A program made the position numbers and the translations under genes. Positions 29,684 through 38,692 of a DNA stretch of 64,000 nt are shown here, piece by piece. Source of the stretch: Micrococcus cohnii (GTDB taxonomy: Bacteria; Actinomycetota; Actinomycetes; Actinomycetales; Micrococcaceae); the NCBI RefSeq assembly GCF_014205175.1, contig NZ_JACHNA010000001.1, positions 2,170,001 through 2,234,000 on the forward strand, read 5' to 3'. The notes under the pieces are model-generated. The model ran no database searches, was not told where the DNA came from, and worked only from the letters and a program-made list of their open reading frames with translations. Position 1 is the first letter of the stretch; each line of letters begins with the position of its first letter.

Positions 29684-32600
29684 CACATCTCCCCCTGGGC
29701 GGAACGCCGGTCCTGCCGGATGGTCTTCGGCACCGTGCGCTCGGCGGTGCTCGGCTCGGGGAGCTCGTCGGTCCGGATCAGCTCGGCGGCTAGGACGGCG
29801 TCGAGAAGCGTCGCTTGCTCCTCGCCCAGGGCCACGGTCTCTGTGAGCACCCGCAGCAGGTCTAGGAGCTCGTCGTTCCACTCATCCGCCCACACGGTGG
29901 GGCGAACGCGGTCCAGCGGGGTGGCGGCCTTCCCCGCCGCGCGGCCGATGCCCGTGGCCGTGCGGGCACCCAGCCACTTGTCCAGGACGTTCATCCCGGA
30001 GACGCTGAACGCTCGCACCTCCGGAGAGACGCCCGAGACGACGCCGTCCCCCACCCTCAGCTTCTCCGCCGCCGGATCGTAGGTGACCCCGCGCGGCGAG
30101 GCGGGCAGAGCTGTGACCGCCTGCTCCCAGCCGAGGCCGGGGATCCGCGGCACCCGGCCGGCGGGGCGGCCCTCACCGGTGAAGTGCTCACCGTAGGTCT
30201 GCAGCCACAGCAGCCGCTCGCCCAGCTGTACTGCCCGGGCGAACAGCGCCGGGTCCGCGGTCAGCGGGACCCGGACCGGGCTGCCCTCCAGGGCCTCATC
30301 GAAACGTTGCACGTACCCGTCGTGGGCCACCATCGCCATCACGTACGCGGCCAGGTCCTCCGGTGTGACGTCTCGGCCCAGTCGCCCGCCCCACACCTCG
30401 AGCAGTCCCGCCGTCACGTTCGGCTGGGTTGCTTCCGCGTCCCGATACAGCGGGATGACGTCCTTGCCGCCGTAGGAGCCGACGAAGTAGTGCAGGTCCG
30501 GCACGGCCGTCGCCGCTGTGACGGCGGGGCCGCCGCTGATGCGGGCCGTCTTGGGGGAGATGAGGAACAGCTGCCGGTCCGAGAGCGACTGCCACAATGC
30601 TGGGCTGTCGGTCTTGGCCAATCGGGGGTCGTCGAACGTCCACTGGCGATCAAAGGACCGCCACGCCACCCTGGTGATCGGCTGGTGCGGGGCTTCGGCG
30701 GGCAGCGTTGCCAGTGGGGTCAGGCCGGCCACTGCTGTGTGGATGGTGCGCCCGGAGTTTCCCGTCACGTACTTCTTAGCCCGAGCGTCCGCAGACGGAT
30801 CGACGAGCAGCTCCCGCCATCGCCTCCGAAGCGTCTCCTGATCCGGGGCGACTGGCCACGCCCGGTTGTATTTGATTCCCGGCTGCTGCCAGGGGAACAG
30901 GTCCGCCAGGGCCGGCATGGCCGCCCACGCCTCGTCGCCGCTGGCCGGGGCCAGGGGGTCGCCCGCGGTGCCGGGCAGGCGCTGCCACGTGCCGTCGTCG
31001 GGATCCAGGCGGGACACGGAGTCGAGGGTCGCGAACTTCTCCCCGCGGGTGCCCCGGAAGCGCCGGTAGTACACGGACGCCTCCCGTGCCGCCTTGCCGG
31101 TGCGCACCAGGGTCACGATGGCCACCGGGGTCTGGATGTCGAAGACGTTCTCCTCCTGGCGCGCGCCGCGGCCCTCACCGCCGAGGTCCATCACCCAGAT
31201 CTCACTGGCCGTCTGACGGGCCAGGTCACGCAGGCCCACGAAGGCCGGGCCGGTCAGCCACGACGACGCGGTGATGAAGGAGATGACCGCCCGGTCCCCG
31301 GGGTCCTGCTGGAACGCCTTCCAGATGGCCCATCGCCAGAAGTACACGTAGAGGTTGTAGAGGGACGCCTGCGCGGAGAAGATCACACCCTGCTCCTTGG
31401 CGGGCCCGATCACGTCGTCGAAGAGGGCGGATCCACCCGCGTCCCCCTGCTCCACCCAGCCTCCCGTCCCGGAGGTCGCCCGGTCATAGGGCGGGTTGCC
31501 GATGGCCACGGTGATGCGCCGGTCCCGTTTGATCCGACGGGCAGCCTCCGCAGCCTTGGCCAGGACCCGTGCGTCGCCGAACAGTCCCGGCGCCATGCCA
31601 GCGGAGGGGTCCTCCAGGGTGTCGGTCAGGTACACCCCGATCTCCTCCGCCTGGAAAGCGTGCCCCTGTGTCTCCGCGAGCCGCTGGCCGATCCGCAGAT
31701 GTGCCACGGAGTACGGGCCCGGGAGCAGCTCGAAGGCCAACAGGTTCTTCGTGAGGTTCTTGGCCACCTGCTTGGCCCCGGCGGGTCCACGTTCCTCTCG
31801 CGCGACTGCCTCGGCCCGGTCGATGATCGCCAGCGGATACGTGCCGGAGCCTGTCGCCGGGTCCAGTGTGACCACGGACGGGGCACCGAAGCCGAGGGAC
31901 TGGCCGAAGCGCTCGCGGAGGAGCTGGTCGATGACTCGCACCTGGCACTGCACCACACTGATCGGGGTGAAGTAGACACCTGCCTGGTTGCGGGCTGCGG
32001 GGTCGTAGCGCTGCAGGAAGTCCTCGTAGAACCAGAGCCAAGGCTCGCCGCGGGAGTCGGTGGAGCGCTCGATGGCAGGCACGTCCATGCTCGAGACGAG
32101 CCGCATAATGGCGCCCACCTCAGGCTGAATGAACTCCATGAGCGCCGGAATGCCCAGGATCGGCCCGAGGGAGGCCGCCAGCACGTTGCGATGCGCCGTC
32201 TCCAGCGCCCGCTTCGCTTCCTCCAGCGTGACCACACCGTCCGCGTTCCGGTCCGCCTGGCCGGAGAGGCCCGCGATCGCCATGGAGTACGCCACCACCT
32301 GGGCGACGTCACCGGCGAACTGGGCGTCCGTCGTCGTCTGGTGAACCGTCCGATCCCAGGCCTCCTTGGCCTCGAGGACGGACGCGTACCGGTGCTCCAG
32401 ACCTTCGGCGAGCCGCTCCCGGAGGAAGCGGGCCAACGGGGCCAGACGGTCGGCGAGCTGGCTCACCCGGGTGATCGGCCGGGGCTGGGCAAGCGTGAAC
32501 TGTTCCAGCACCGTCCGCAACCGTGTCGGCGTCCACCCCTCGTGCCCATCGATGGGCAGAGTGGCAGTCTCGATCCGCGTGCCGGACACGTACAAGGCGA

Positions 32601-32955
32601 TCTCCTCGCCGTTCGTGACGAGCAGGGCGTCCAGCTGGGCGAGGAGCTCCCACTGGCGCTTCTCCCGTCCTCGCCACTTCTCGCCTGCCACGGTGTGGCC
32701 GGGCGCCTTGAGCTCGATCCAGCCGCACGGCCGCCCGTCGATACTTGCCGCAAAATCAGGTCGTATGCCGTCTAGCTGAGCTTCACGCAGGAGAACGAGT
32801 TCACCGAGCCCCGACACTTCTGCCACCTGACTCAGAAAGTTGGCAATCGGAACCGTGAGCTGAGCCTCAGGTTCTGCCGCGACGCCCATGGACGTTGCCT
32901 GACGCACGTCGCGCGCATACGTAGCTGCTAGCTGTGTCAGTCGCTCGTCGTTCAT
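29680..32955 (-). CDS. Single-chain restriction-modification enzyme (type IIG-like, with ISP-type methyltransferase)
   Basis: The protein has 1091 residues. The amino-terminal part shows a PD-(D/E)xK nuclease pattern: Glu30, Asp67 in RPDFAA, Glu81 and Lys83 in WIELKAPG. An adenine methyltransferase follows, with GVYFTP (326-331), SAM motif DPATGSG (365-371) and the N6-adenine motif NPPY (487-490). RSFDRQW near 766-772 and the stretch after it resemble the target-recognition end of type ISP enzymes. I see no helicase or translocase motifs, unlike true type ISP enzymes, so cut and modification are probably local. No separate specificity or methylase gene is adjacent. The ATG at 32955 is chosen; a GTG at 32997 is possible. 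Confidence 0.82.
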   Translation of the reverse strand: MNDERLTQLAATYARDVRQATSMGVAAEPEAQLTVPIANFLSQVAEVSGLGELVLLREAQLDGIRPDFAASIDGRPCGWIELKAPGHTVAGEKWRGREKRQWELLAQLDALLVTNGEEIALYVSGTRIETATLPIDGHEGWTPTRLRTVLEQFTLAQPRPITRVSQLADRLAPLARFLRERLAEGLEHRYASVLEAKEAWDRTVHQTTTDAQFAGDVAQVVAYSMAIAGLSGQADRNADGVVTLEEAKRALETAHRNVLAASLGPILGIPALMEFIQPEVGAIMRLVSSMDVPAIERSTDSRGEPWLWFYEDFLQRYDPAARNQAGVYFTPISVVQCQVRVIDQLLRERFGQSLGFGAPSVVTLDPATGSGTYPLAIIDRAEAVAREERGPAGAKQVAKNLTKNLLAFELLPGPYSVAHLRIGQRLAETQGHAFQAEEIGVYLTDTLEDPSAGMAPGLFGDARVLAKAAEAARRIKRDRRITVAIGNPPYDRATSGTGGWVEQGDAGGSALFDDVIGPAKEQGVIFSAQASLYNLYVYFWRWAIWKAFQQDPGDRAVISFITASSWLTGPAFVGLRDLARQTASEIWVMDLGGEGRGARQEENVFDIQTPVAIVTLVRTGKAAREASVYYRRFRGTRGEKFATLDSVSRLDPDDGTWQRLPGTAGDPLAPASGDEAWAAMPALADLFPWQQPGIKYNRAWPVAPDQETLRRRWRELLVDPSADARAKKYVTGNSGRTIHTAVAGLTPLATLPAEAPHQPITRVAWRSFDRQWTFDDPRLAKTDSPALWQSLSDRQLFLISPKTARISGGPAVTAATAVPDLHYFVGSYGGKDVIPLYRDAEATQPNVTAGLLEVWGGRLGRDVTPEDLAAYVMAMVAHDGYVQRFDEALEGSPVRVPLTADPALFARAVQLGERLLWLQTYGEHFTGEGRPAGRVPRIPGLGWEQAVTALPASPRGVTYDPAAEKLRVGDGVVSGVSPEVRAFSVSGMNVLDKWLGARTATGIGRAAGKAATPLDRVRPTVWADEWNDELLDLLRVLTETVALGEEQATLLDAVLAAELIRTDELPEPSTAERTVPKTIRQDRRSAQGEMW

Positions 32956-33089
32956 GTATGCCGCCCCCGTGTCAAATCCGTCGATGATGTCACTCACTGT
33001 AGCCGGCACATCGACAAGACAGCTTCGGCCCGGTGACCCCCGCCACGAGGCCCTGACCGGCAGACCGGGAAAGTGATATTCCAAGAGAC

Positions 33090-34226
33090 ATGGACTCCTC
33101 CGCGCAGCGTCACCGGCTCTCCGACATCAATCCGCTGCCTGCGCTGTTCACCATGGGCCCGCCCGCCCGCGACCACGAGGCGGGGCTGCGCTGCGCCGTC
33201 ACCCTGTTCGTTCCCCTGATGACGCTGCTGCTGCTCGGACGCCTGGACCTCGCGGTCTTCGTCTCCTTCGGCGCGTTCACCGGCATCTACGGACGCAACA
33301 TCTCCCACGGGGAGCGCGTGCGCATGCAGGCGCGGGCCGGATCGCTGCTGATCGTCGTCATGCTGCTGGCCTCCGTGGCCGGGCACGCCGGGATCGCCGA
33401 GCCGGGCAACACCCCGTGGCTGGTGCTCGCCACGGCGATCGTCGCCTCGGGCTCGGCGTGGCTCGCCGGACTGTGGCGCATGCGCCCGACCGGGTCGCTG
33501 TTCCAGATCTTCGCGTTCGGCGCGATCAGTTCCCTGCCGGAGCACCCGCCGGTGCTCGAAGGCATGGTGACGGCCGTGTCCACCGTGCTGTTCGCGCTCA
33601 CCGTGGGGATCAGTTCCCGGTGGCTGCGCCCACACCGGGTGGAGCGCTTCCGCTGGCCCGCCCCCGACCGCGTCGTCGGGCTTGAGCGGACGATGGTCCA
33701 CTGGGAGGCGTTCTGGCACTTTGTTGCCGTCGTGCTCGCCGGTGCGCTCTCCGCGGCCCTGGGGCCGGTGCTCGACATGGAGCACGGCTACTGGGCGATG
33801 GTCGCCGCGATCGTCCCGCTGGCGGGGCATTCGACGCGGTACCGCATCAACCGCGGCCTGCAGCGCGTGATCGGCACGTTCGTCGGGCTGGCGCTCACCG
33901 CGGGACTCATGTTCCTGAACCCTCCGCTGCCGCTGCTGGTGCTGATCGTCGCGCTGCTGCAGTTCGCCGCCGAGCTGACCGTCGTGCGGCAGTACATGCT
34001 CGGGCAGGTCTTCGTCACGCCGCTGGCGTTGCTCTCGACGCTGCTGTCCGCCGCGGCCCTGGCCCCGGGATCGGTCGATAGGTCCGGCCTGATCTGGGAT
34101 CGGGCGGCCGAGACCGTGACGGGCTCGGTGGTGGGCGTGGCGTGCGTGCTGTTCCCGTGGTTCTGGCGCAAGTGGGTGCAGCAGTCCGACGCTCCGACCA
34201 TGCAGATCCCGATGATCCGGCGCTGA
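33090..34226 (+). CDS. FUSC family (aromatic acid exporter-like) membrane protein
   Basis: The protein has 378 residues in two membrane blocks. The first block runs from about 35 to 175 and includes RCAVTLFVPLMTLLLLGRLD and FVSFGAFTGIYGRN. The second runs from about 205 to 355, with GHSTRYRINRGLQRVIGTFV, the repeated FUSC signature. Two such halves are typical of FUSC/YccS-like proteins, linked to efflux of aromatic acids or small lipophilic compounds. The substrate is unknown. GATATT (33075-33080) precedes the ATG by 9 nt, and the gene is divergent from the restriction-modification gene. Confidence 0.8.
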   Translation: MDSSAQRHRLSDINPLPALFTMGPPARDHEAGLRCAVTLFVPLMTLLLLGRLDLAVFVSFGAFTGIYGRNISHGERVRMQARAGSLLIVVMLLASVAGHAGIAEPGNTPWLVLATAIVASGSAWLAGLWRMRPTGSLFQIFAFGAISSLPEHPPVLEGMVTAVSTVLFALTVGISSRWLRPHRVERFRWPAPDRVVGLERTMVHWEAFWHFVAVVLAGALSAALGPVLDMEHGYWAMVAAIVPLAGHSTRYRINRGLQRVIGTFVGLALTAGLMFLNPPLPLLVLIVALLQFAAELTVVRQYMLGQVFVTPLALLSTLLSAAALAPGSVDRSGLIWDRAAETVTGSVVGVACVLFPWFWRKWVQQSDAPTMQIPMIRR

Positions 34227-34301
34227 GGCGGGCGGGTCAGGCGGGGCGGCTCGGGTGCGGTGTCTCGGGTCGTGGGTTCCGGCGCGGGCGGGTAAGGCAG
34301 G

Positions 34302-35189
34302 TCAGTCAGCGCGGGACTCGTAGACGCGGCGGAAGTTCTCCAGCACGCGCGGCGGCTGATCCGCGTCGATCGCCTCGATGCGCGCGAACGTGGCGGCGGC
34401 GTCGCCCGGGGCCATGTAGCCGTGGTCGCGGTAGATGCGCAGCCGCTCGAGCACGCCGGCCTGGTCCAGTTCGGGGTGGAACTGCGTGGCGTACTGGTGG
34501 CGGCCGAGGCGGAACATCTGCACGGGGCACGCCTGACCGCGCACGAGCGTCACGGCCCCGGGCGGGGGCGTCGTGAGCGCCTCCTTGTGCCCGACGTAGG
34601 CATGAAACCGCGGGGGCAGCCCGGCCAGCACCGGGTCGGCGGCGCCGTCATCGGTGAGGGCGACCTCGACCGGACCCGCGGACTCGCCGTACGTGGTGTC
34701 CACCGTGCCGCCGGCGAACCGGCCGAGGGTACCCACGCCGTAGCAGCACCCCAGGAACGGGGAGTCGGCCGCGGTGACGGCCTCGAGCAGAAGCCGCAGC
34801 TCCGCTTCGACTCGGTGCTGCACAGCGGACTTCGTCTCCGGGGCATCCGAGGTCGTGTAGGGGCTGCCGGAGAGGACGACGCCCGCGTGCTCGGCCACGA
34901 GCGCCGGCCAGTCGTGCGTGGGGGCAGGCCTGTCGAGCAGCTCGGCGCCCAGACGCAGGGGGACCAGCTGATCCGCGACGAATCCGCCCAGCCGCTGCAC
35001 GGCCTCGAACTCGGAGGCCGCGGCGTCGTCCTCGGGGCGCGTTTGGATCAGCAGAAACGTGCCGGGGGTGCGGCGGGTGGCGTCAGCGGGGTCGCGGCGG
35101 GCCGGGGTGGTCGCGCATGTGGCGTTGGCGGGAGCGTTGCGGGCCGGGGCGGTGCGGTGGGCGTCGTCGGTCTCGGGCGTGCTCGGCAT
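34302..35189 (-). CDS. Class I glutamine amidotransferase-like protein
   Basis: The protein has 295 residues. The nucleophile Cys is in FLGCCYGVG, and the His-x-Glu dyad is in QFHPELD. GVVLSGSPYTTSD lies where class I GATases have their oxyanion loop. It resembles stand-alone GMP-synthase-like amidotransferases (YfeJ type) that may glutaminylate or hydrolyse gamma-glutamyl compounds. No synthetase partner is adjacent. The first 40 residues are low-complexity. The start at 35189 has TACTCT exactly 7 nt upstream, suggesting a leaderless transcript. Confidence 0.8.
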   Translation of the reverse strand: MPSTPETDDAHRTAPARNAPANATCATTPARRDPADATRRTPGTFLLIQTRPEDDAAASEFEAVQRLGGFVADQLVPLRLGAELLDRPAPTHDWPALVAEHAGVVLSGSPYTTSDAPETKSAVQHRVEAELRLLLEAVTAADSPFLGCCYGVGTLGRFAGGTVDTTYGESAGPVEVALTDDGAADPVLAGLPPRFHAYVGHKEALTTPPPGAVTLVRGQACPVQMFRLGRHQYATQFHPELDQAGVLERLRIYRDHGYMAPGDAAATFARIEAIDADQPPRVLENFRRVYESRAD

Positions 35190-35279
35190 GCCGGTCAGAG
35201 TACTGGAGCGGCAGAACGCGGCGGGCGACCGGCGTCACAGGAGGGGTGCACTCCGGGGGCGCACCCCGTTCCCGAACAA

Positions 35280-35336
35280 GTCGACTTCTTACGGTTATGG
35301 AGAGCGAGGGGCGGGGCATAACCGTAGGAAGTCGAC
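35280..35336. repeat. Long palindromic repeat, copy 1
   Basis: A 20-bp arm (35280-35299, beginning GTCGACTTCT) is inversely repeated at 35317-35336 with one mismatch around a 17-nt loop. The same arm sequence recurs near 36919-36981. The two copies flank the AbiEi/DUF559 gene. No open reading frame or mobile-element end is seen inside. It is a REP-like extragenic palindrome in the 365-bp gap 35190-35554, which also holds the 31-bp tandem repeat. Confidence 0.8.
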
Positions 35337-35370
35337 ACAAAGATTCCGGCGTGGGGGCGGCATGGGGCCA

Positions 35371-35460
35371 GCGTGGGGGCTACCCGTTGTGGGCCGGTCC
35401 CGCGTGGGGGCTACCCATTGTGGGCCGGTCCCGCGCGGGAGGCTACCCATTGTGGGGGCC
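35371..35460. repeat. 31-bp tandem repeat, three units
   Basis: Units at 35371-35401, 35402-35432 and 35433-35460 share the core GGGGGCTACCC(G/A)TTGTGGGC. Units 1 and 2 differ at one base, and unit 3 is shorter and more diverged. There are no spacers between units, so it is not a CRISPR array. It could be a variable-number repeat useful for strain typing. Confidence 0.8.
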
Positions 35461-35554
35461 GCGTGATAGCGGGGGCGTCGGAGTGAGGGCGCAGGCGTCG
35501 GCGTAGCGAGCCGACATCACGACGTCCGCCCTGCCAGACTCGCACGAGCCGACA

Positions 35555-36661
35555 TCACACGCGCCCTGCCTCGAACAGCGCGATGCGGCGCCGCACCAAC
35601 GGCGCCACCTCGACCAACCCGTTGCGCAGGTCCGCGGCCGTCACCTTCACGACGCACCAGCCGTGCTCCTCGCACCAGCGGTCCCGGACGACGTCCCGTT
35701 CCTGCTGTTCCCGCGTCCGATGCCGCGCCCCCTCGTACTGGATGACGATGCGCCACTGAGGCCACGCCAGGTCTACGACGGGCCCAGAGAATCCCCGTTC
35801 GTCCAGGAGCCGGTACGCCACCTCGGGCACGGGGAACCCGGCCTCGACGAGCATGAGCCGGGTGCGTGTCTCCTGTGGTGAGGCGACGGCCTCGCGCATG
35901 TCCGACGCCACCGCGCGGGCGCGTCGTGACCCGTGGAACCGACCCAAACGTGAGCGGACCCGTTCGAGGTCGTCCCGCGTCGTCCGGATCTCGCCGAGCC
36001 CGAAGCCGGGGACCCACTCCTGCCGCATCAGTGAGTCCGCCGCGATCACCAGATCCGTGTGGTCCAGCCCCGACGACGGTTCGCACAGGTCCCACAGCGT
36101 GCGGATCGGCGATGTCGTGCGCAGTCCCCCGTGCGACTGCACGTCCGCGTCCTCGAGCGGTCGCCGGTGCGTCACCACGTCGGTTCGGTGGCTCGAGTGT
36201 GAGGCCGGGGAGGTTACGTGCAGTGTGCGCTGGGAGTTCACCCAGTCTGGCAAGGGGAAGCCGTGCACGCGGGCGGCGGTGTGGTGCGACAGGACCAGGT
36301 GCGGGTGAAGACGTTGCAGGGCGGCCGCGTCATCGGGCGTCCACGGTGCGGCTGGGGTCGTGGACGCCGTCGTGGAGGACCGTGCCGGTCGACGCGACCC
36401 GCCGTGCATCTGACGCGCGGGCCTATTCTTCGACGCCGTCTCATGCCTCGCCCGGCCAGGCTCGGAGGTGCCGCCGGGAAGGGGCTCCTCCGCGACGGAT
36501 TGTCTGATGGGCGGCTGTCGGAGTCGGTACAAGCCCCGGGTGACGCGCACAACGTCACTGGCCTCGACCCGTCGGGGGCTCAGGCCAGCGTCAACCAGGT
36601 CGGTGCGGGTCAACGTCGTGGCAGCGAGGTGTGGTGGCAGAGGCGCAGGGTGACGGGGCAT
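35555..36661 (-). CDS. AbiEi-like antitoxin domain plus DUF559 endonuclease-like protein
   Basis: The protein has 368 residues. The amino-terminal part (LTRTDLVDAGLSPRRVEASD, then VTRGLYRL) is the winged-helix AbiEi-type antitoxin domain. The central part (LSHHTAARVHGFPLPDW, TSPIRTLWDLCE) is common in actinobacterial fusions. The carboxy end (SGPVVDLAWPQWRIVIQYEG, then WCVVKVTAADL) matches the DUF559/Vsr-like endonuclease fold with acidic residues in the strand pair. Such proteins are very common in Micrococcales and their biology is unclear. No cognate AbiEii toxin is present. The gene lies between two palindromic repeats. Confidence 0.7.
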   Translation of the reverse strand: MPRHPAPLPPHLAATTLTRTDLVDAGLSPRRVEASDVVRVTRGLYRLRQPPIRQSVAEEPLPGGTSEPGRARHETASKNRPARQMHGGSRRPARSSTTASTTPAAPWTPDDAAALQRLHPHLVLSHHTAARVHGFPLPDWVNSQRTLHVTSPASHSSHRTDVVTHRRPLEDADVQSHGGLRTTSPIRTLWDLCEPSSGLDHTDLVIAADSLMRQEWVPGFGLGEIRTTRDDLERVRSRLGRFHGSRRARAVASDMREAVASPQETRTRLMLVEAGFPVPEVAYRLLDERGFSGPVVDLAWPQWRIVIQYEGARHRTREQQERDVVRDRWCEEHGWCVVKVTAADLRNGLVEVAPLVRRRIALFEAGRV

Positions 36662-36918
36662 GCACTCATGGTGCTGCGGGCTGTGCCGTCGACGGTCCGC
36701 ACCCTGGGAGCGCAGTGGATCAGAGGGCCGACCCGTGTGGTTGTGCAGGACGTGCGCGTTCGGACGTGGCGGTCTGTGGGCTCGGGGACCGTAGCCGCCG
36801 GCTGCGCACAGGGTGTCAGCGGCTCGTGGCGCGTGGCGAGTGGCGCGCTCCTCGCCACTGCGGATCTCTGGCGGGATCGCCTCTCACGCTGCCGCCGACG
36901 GTGTGATGGTGGCCGCAT

Positions 36919-36981
36919 CAAGTCGACTTTCTACAGTTATCGTGCTTCTGAGAGCGCTCATAACCGTAAGAAGTCGACTTG
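36919..36981. repeat. Long palindromic repeat, copy 2
   Basis: The arm at 36919-36940 (CAAGTCGACTT start) is inversely repeated at 36960-36981 with two mismatches. Its arms match those of the palindrome at 35280-35336. The two copies are about 1.6 kb apart. The 457-bp gap 36662-37118 holds this palindrome and a 26-bp direct repeat. I see no gene in it. Confidence 0.75.
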
Positions 36982-37040
36982 TTCGCTCTTGGGGTGGGGC
37001 AGGGCGGCGGTTGACCGGCGGCCGCGACGGGTCCGACGCC

Positions 37041-37099
37041 GCGACCGCCCTGCCACCGCGCCCGGCCCGCTCCGCGACCGCCCTGCCACCGCGCCCGGC
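37041..37099. repeat. 26-bp direct repeat
   Basis: GCGACCGCCCTGCCACCGCG plus CCCGGC occurs at 37041-37066 and again at 37074-37099, a period of 33 bp. It lies just beyond the stop of the gene at 37119 and may be a simple slippage product. Confidence 0.6.
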
Positions 37100-37118
37100 T
37101 CGCCCCGCGGCACCGCGC

Positions 37119-38003
37119 CTACCGGTTCCGCTCGACCTCCCGCTCCAGCCTGCGGATCGTCTCCACCTCGCGCGCGATCCGCGACTCGAGGTCCGTGTCC
37201 GTGAACGTCTCCGAGCCGCCGCGGGCACGCAGATACAGCAGCGTCGTCCAGCGGGCGCGCCGCCAGCGCAGTTCTGCGGCGGTGTCATCGGCCTGCAACG
37301 CCTTGGAGATCTCCCGGTCGTAGAGCTGCGGCTCATTGAGCTGGCGCTGGCGCACCTCGAGCACGCGCGCGGCCCGACCCGGCTCGCTGGGCAGCTCGTC
37401 CGCCTCGTGCAGCCGACGGCCGAGGTTCGCCGCGGTGATGTGGTCGTCGTCCTCGCGCAGGATCTGCGCGGCCAGCCCGAGCGCCGCCTGCACGGACTTC
37501 CACCGCCCGACGGCCCCGTCCCACGGCAGGTTCGTCAGCAGGCCGAGCGCCTCGAGCGCGCCGTCGGTGTCCTCGTGCAGCAGGTACATGCGCTCGGCCA
37601 TCCCGAGCACATCCTCCAGGTGAGCGCCCGAACGCAGGTTCAGCCCGTGCGAGAGCCGCGCCGCCGTGGCGGTGAGCTCGACGTCGTCCAGATGCCGCTG
37701 TCCCACGGCCACGACGCGCGACTCCGGCGAGCCCGCGTCGGTCGGCGAGAACGTCGTCTCCGGCGTGGGAGCGGCCTCCGCCCGGTCGGTCCGCACCCGG
37801 ATCACGGAGCCGTGCGCGATCTTCACCTCGCGACCGCCCTCGAGGGTGGCGATGACCAGCGCGGGCGTGCCGAAGTCGTCGCGGACCGTGCGCACCGCGG
37901 CCACGGCCGGCGCAGTCTGGCCGCGGCGGGTCAGGAAGCGGTCGCCCGGGTGGACGTCCTGCGCCTTCACATGACGCAGATAGGTGCCGTGCGTGCTCAC
38001 CAT
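37119..38003 (-). CDS. Hypothetical protein, possibly helical-repeat
   Basis: The protein has 294 residues. The first 80 residues form a small beta-rich domain (VKAQDVHPGDRFLTRRGQTA, EVKIAHGSVIRVR) that reads like a hint-like or SH3-like barrel. From about 110 on it is helical and TPR-like (LEDVLGMAERMYLLHEDTDG, QAALGLAAQILREDDDHITA, LGRRLHEADELPSEPGRAAR). No catalytic motif is visible and I do not recognise the family with confidence. Its ATG lies 1 nt past the stop of the DUF4916 gene, so both are in one unit. Confidence 0.55.
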   Translation of the reverse strand: MVSTHGTYLRHVKAQDVHPGDRFLTRRGQTAPAVAAVRTVRDDFGTPALVIATLEGGREVKIAHGSVIRVRTDRAEAAPTPETTFSPTDAGSPESRVVAVGQRHLDDVELTATAARLSHGLNLRSGAHLEDVLGMAERMYLLHEDTDGALEALGLLTNLPWDGAVGRWKSVQAALGLAAQILREDDDHITAANLGRRLHEADELPSEPGRAARVLEVRQRQLNEPQLYDREISKALQADDTAAELRWRRARWTTLLYLRARGGSETFTDTDLESRIAREVETIRRLEREVERNR

Positions 38004-38004
38004 C

Positions 38005-38544
38005 TCAGCGCCCCCATCCCACGTGGGCCAGCGCCTGGCGCACCAGGTTGCCGCGGCCGCCGAGGAACTCCGCCTGCACGTCCTCGCTCAGGGCCTCCTG
38101 AGGCGTGAGCCAGGTCAGTTCGAGCGCGTCCTGCCGGGGGCTGCACTCGCCCGTGACCGGCACGACGTACACGAGCGAGACCGCGTGCTGGCGCTCGTCC
38201 GTCAGGCCCGTCTCCGAGGGGGACGGGAAGTACTCGGCCACCGTGAACGGCTGGATCGACGGCGGCAGCTGCGGGAAGGCCATGGGCCCGAGGTCCTTCT
38301 CGAGGTGGCGCATGAGTGCGGCCCGCACCGTCTCGCGGTACATGACGCGCCCGGAGACGAAGGTCCGCTCGAAGTGGCCGGACTTGTCCGCGACGTACAG
38401 CAGGCCGATCTCGGAGACATAGCCGAGGGCGTCCACGCGCACCGGCAGCGCCTCCACGTAGACCATGGGCAGGCGGCGTCGCGCCTCGGATAGGTCCTCC
38501 TCGGACAACCAGCCGGGGTTCGGGTCTGGGGTGCGCACGCTCAT
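38005..38544 (-). CDS. NUDIX-superfamily protein of the DUF4916 type
   Basis: The protein has 179 residues. WLSEEDLSEARRRLPMVYVE, a beta-rich core (DALGYVSEIGLLYVADKSG) and the helix RETVRAALMRHLEKDLG resemble the DUF4916 family, actinobacterial members of the NUDIX superfamily. The Nudix box is weakly kept: GRVMYRETVRAAL fits the loop-helix but lacks the full REUxEExGU set. Hydrolase activity is therefore uncertain. It is upstream of, and adjacent to, the helical protein gene. Confidence 0.7.
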   Translation of the reverse strand: MSVRTPDPNPGWLSEEDLSEARRRLPMVYVEALPVRVDALGYVSEIGLLYVADKSGHFERTFVSGRVMYRETVRAALMRHLEKDLGPMAFPQLPPSIQPFTVAEYFPSPSETGLTDERQHAVSLVYVVPVTGECSPRQDALELTWLTPQEALSEDVQAEFLGGRGNLVRQALAHVGWGR

Positions 38545-38692
38545 GCCTCAATTTCTACCCGAGTTCCTCGACGCTGGCACGTCCGGTCACCGCCGTTCCG
38601 CTCAGCGCGTGACGCGCTCGGCCGCAGTGCGGGCCTGCCTCACGCGGTGGTGCGAGGCGGTCGTGCGAGGCGGTGGTGCGTAGCCTGGATCC

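Noticed and set aside
30184-32775. Plus-strand open frame of about 860 codons opposite the restriction-modification gene
   Set aside because: The minus-strand gene has SAM-binding, NPPY and nuclease motifs. The plus frame lacks any domain.
28946-32955. BREX or DISARM locus
   Set aside because: PglX-like and DISARM methylases come with PglZ, BrxC or DrmA-type genes. None is present here.
35371-35460. CRISPR-like array
   Set aside because: The repeats are directly adjacent with no unique spacers, and no cas genes are nearby.
35280-36981. Insertion sequence bounded by inverted repeats
   Set aside because: Each end is itself a palindrome, the gene inside is an AbiEi/DUF559 protein rather than a transposase, and I see no target duplication.
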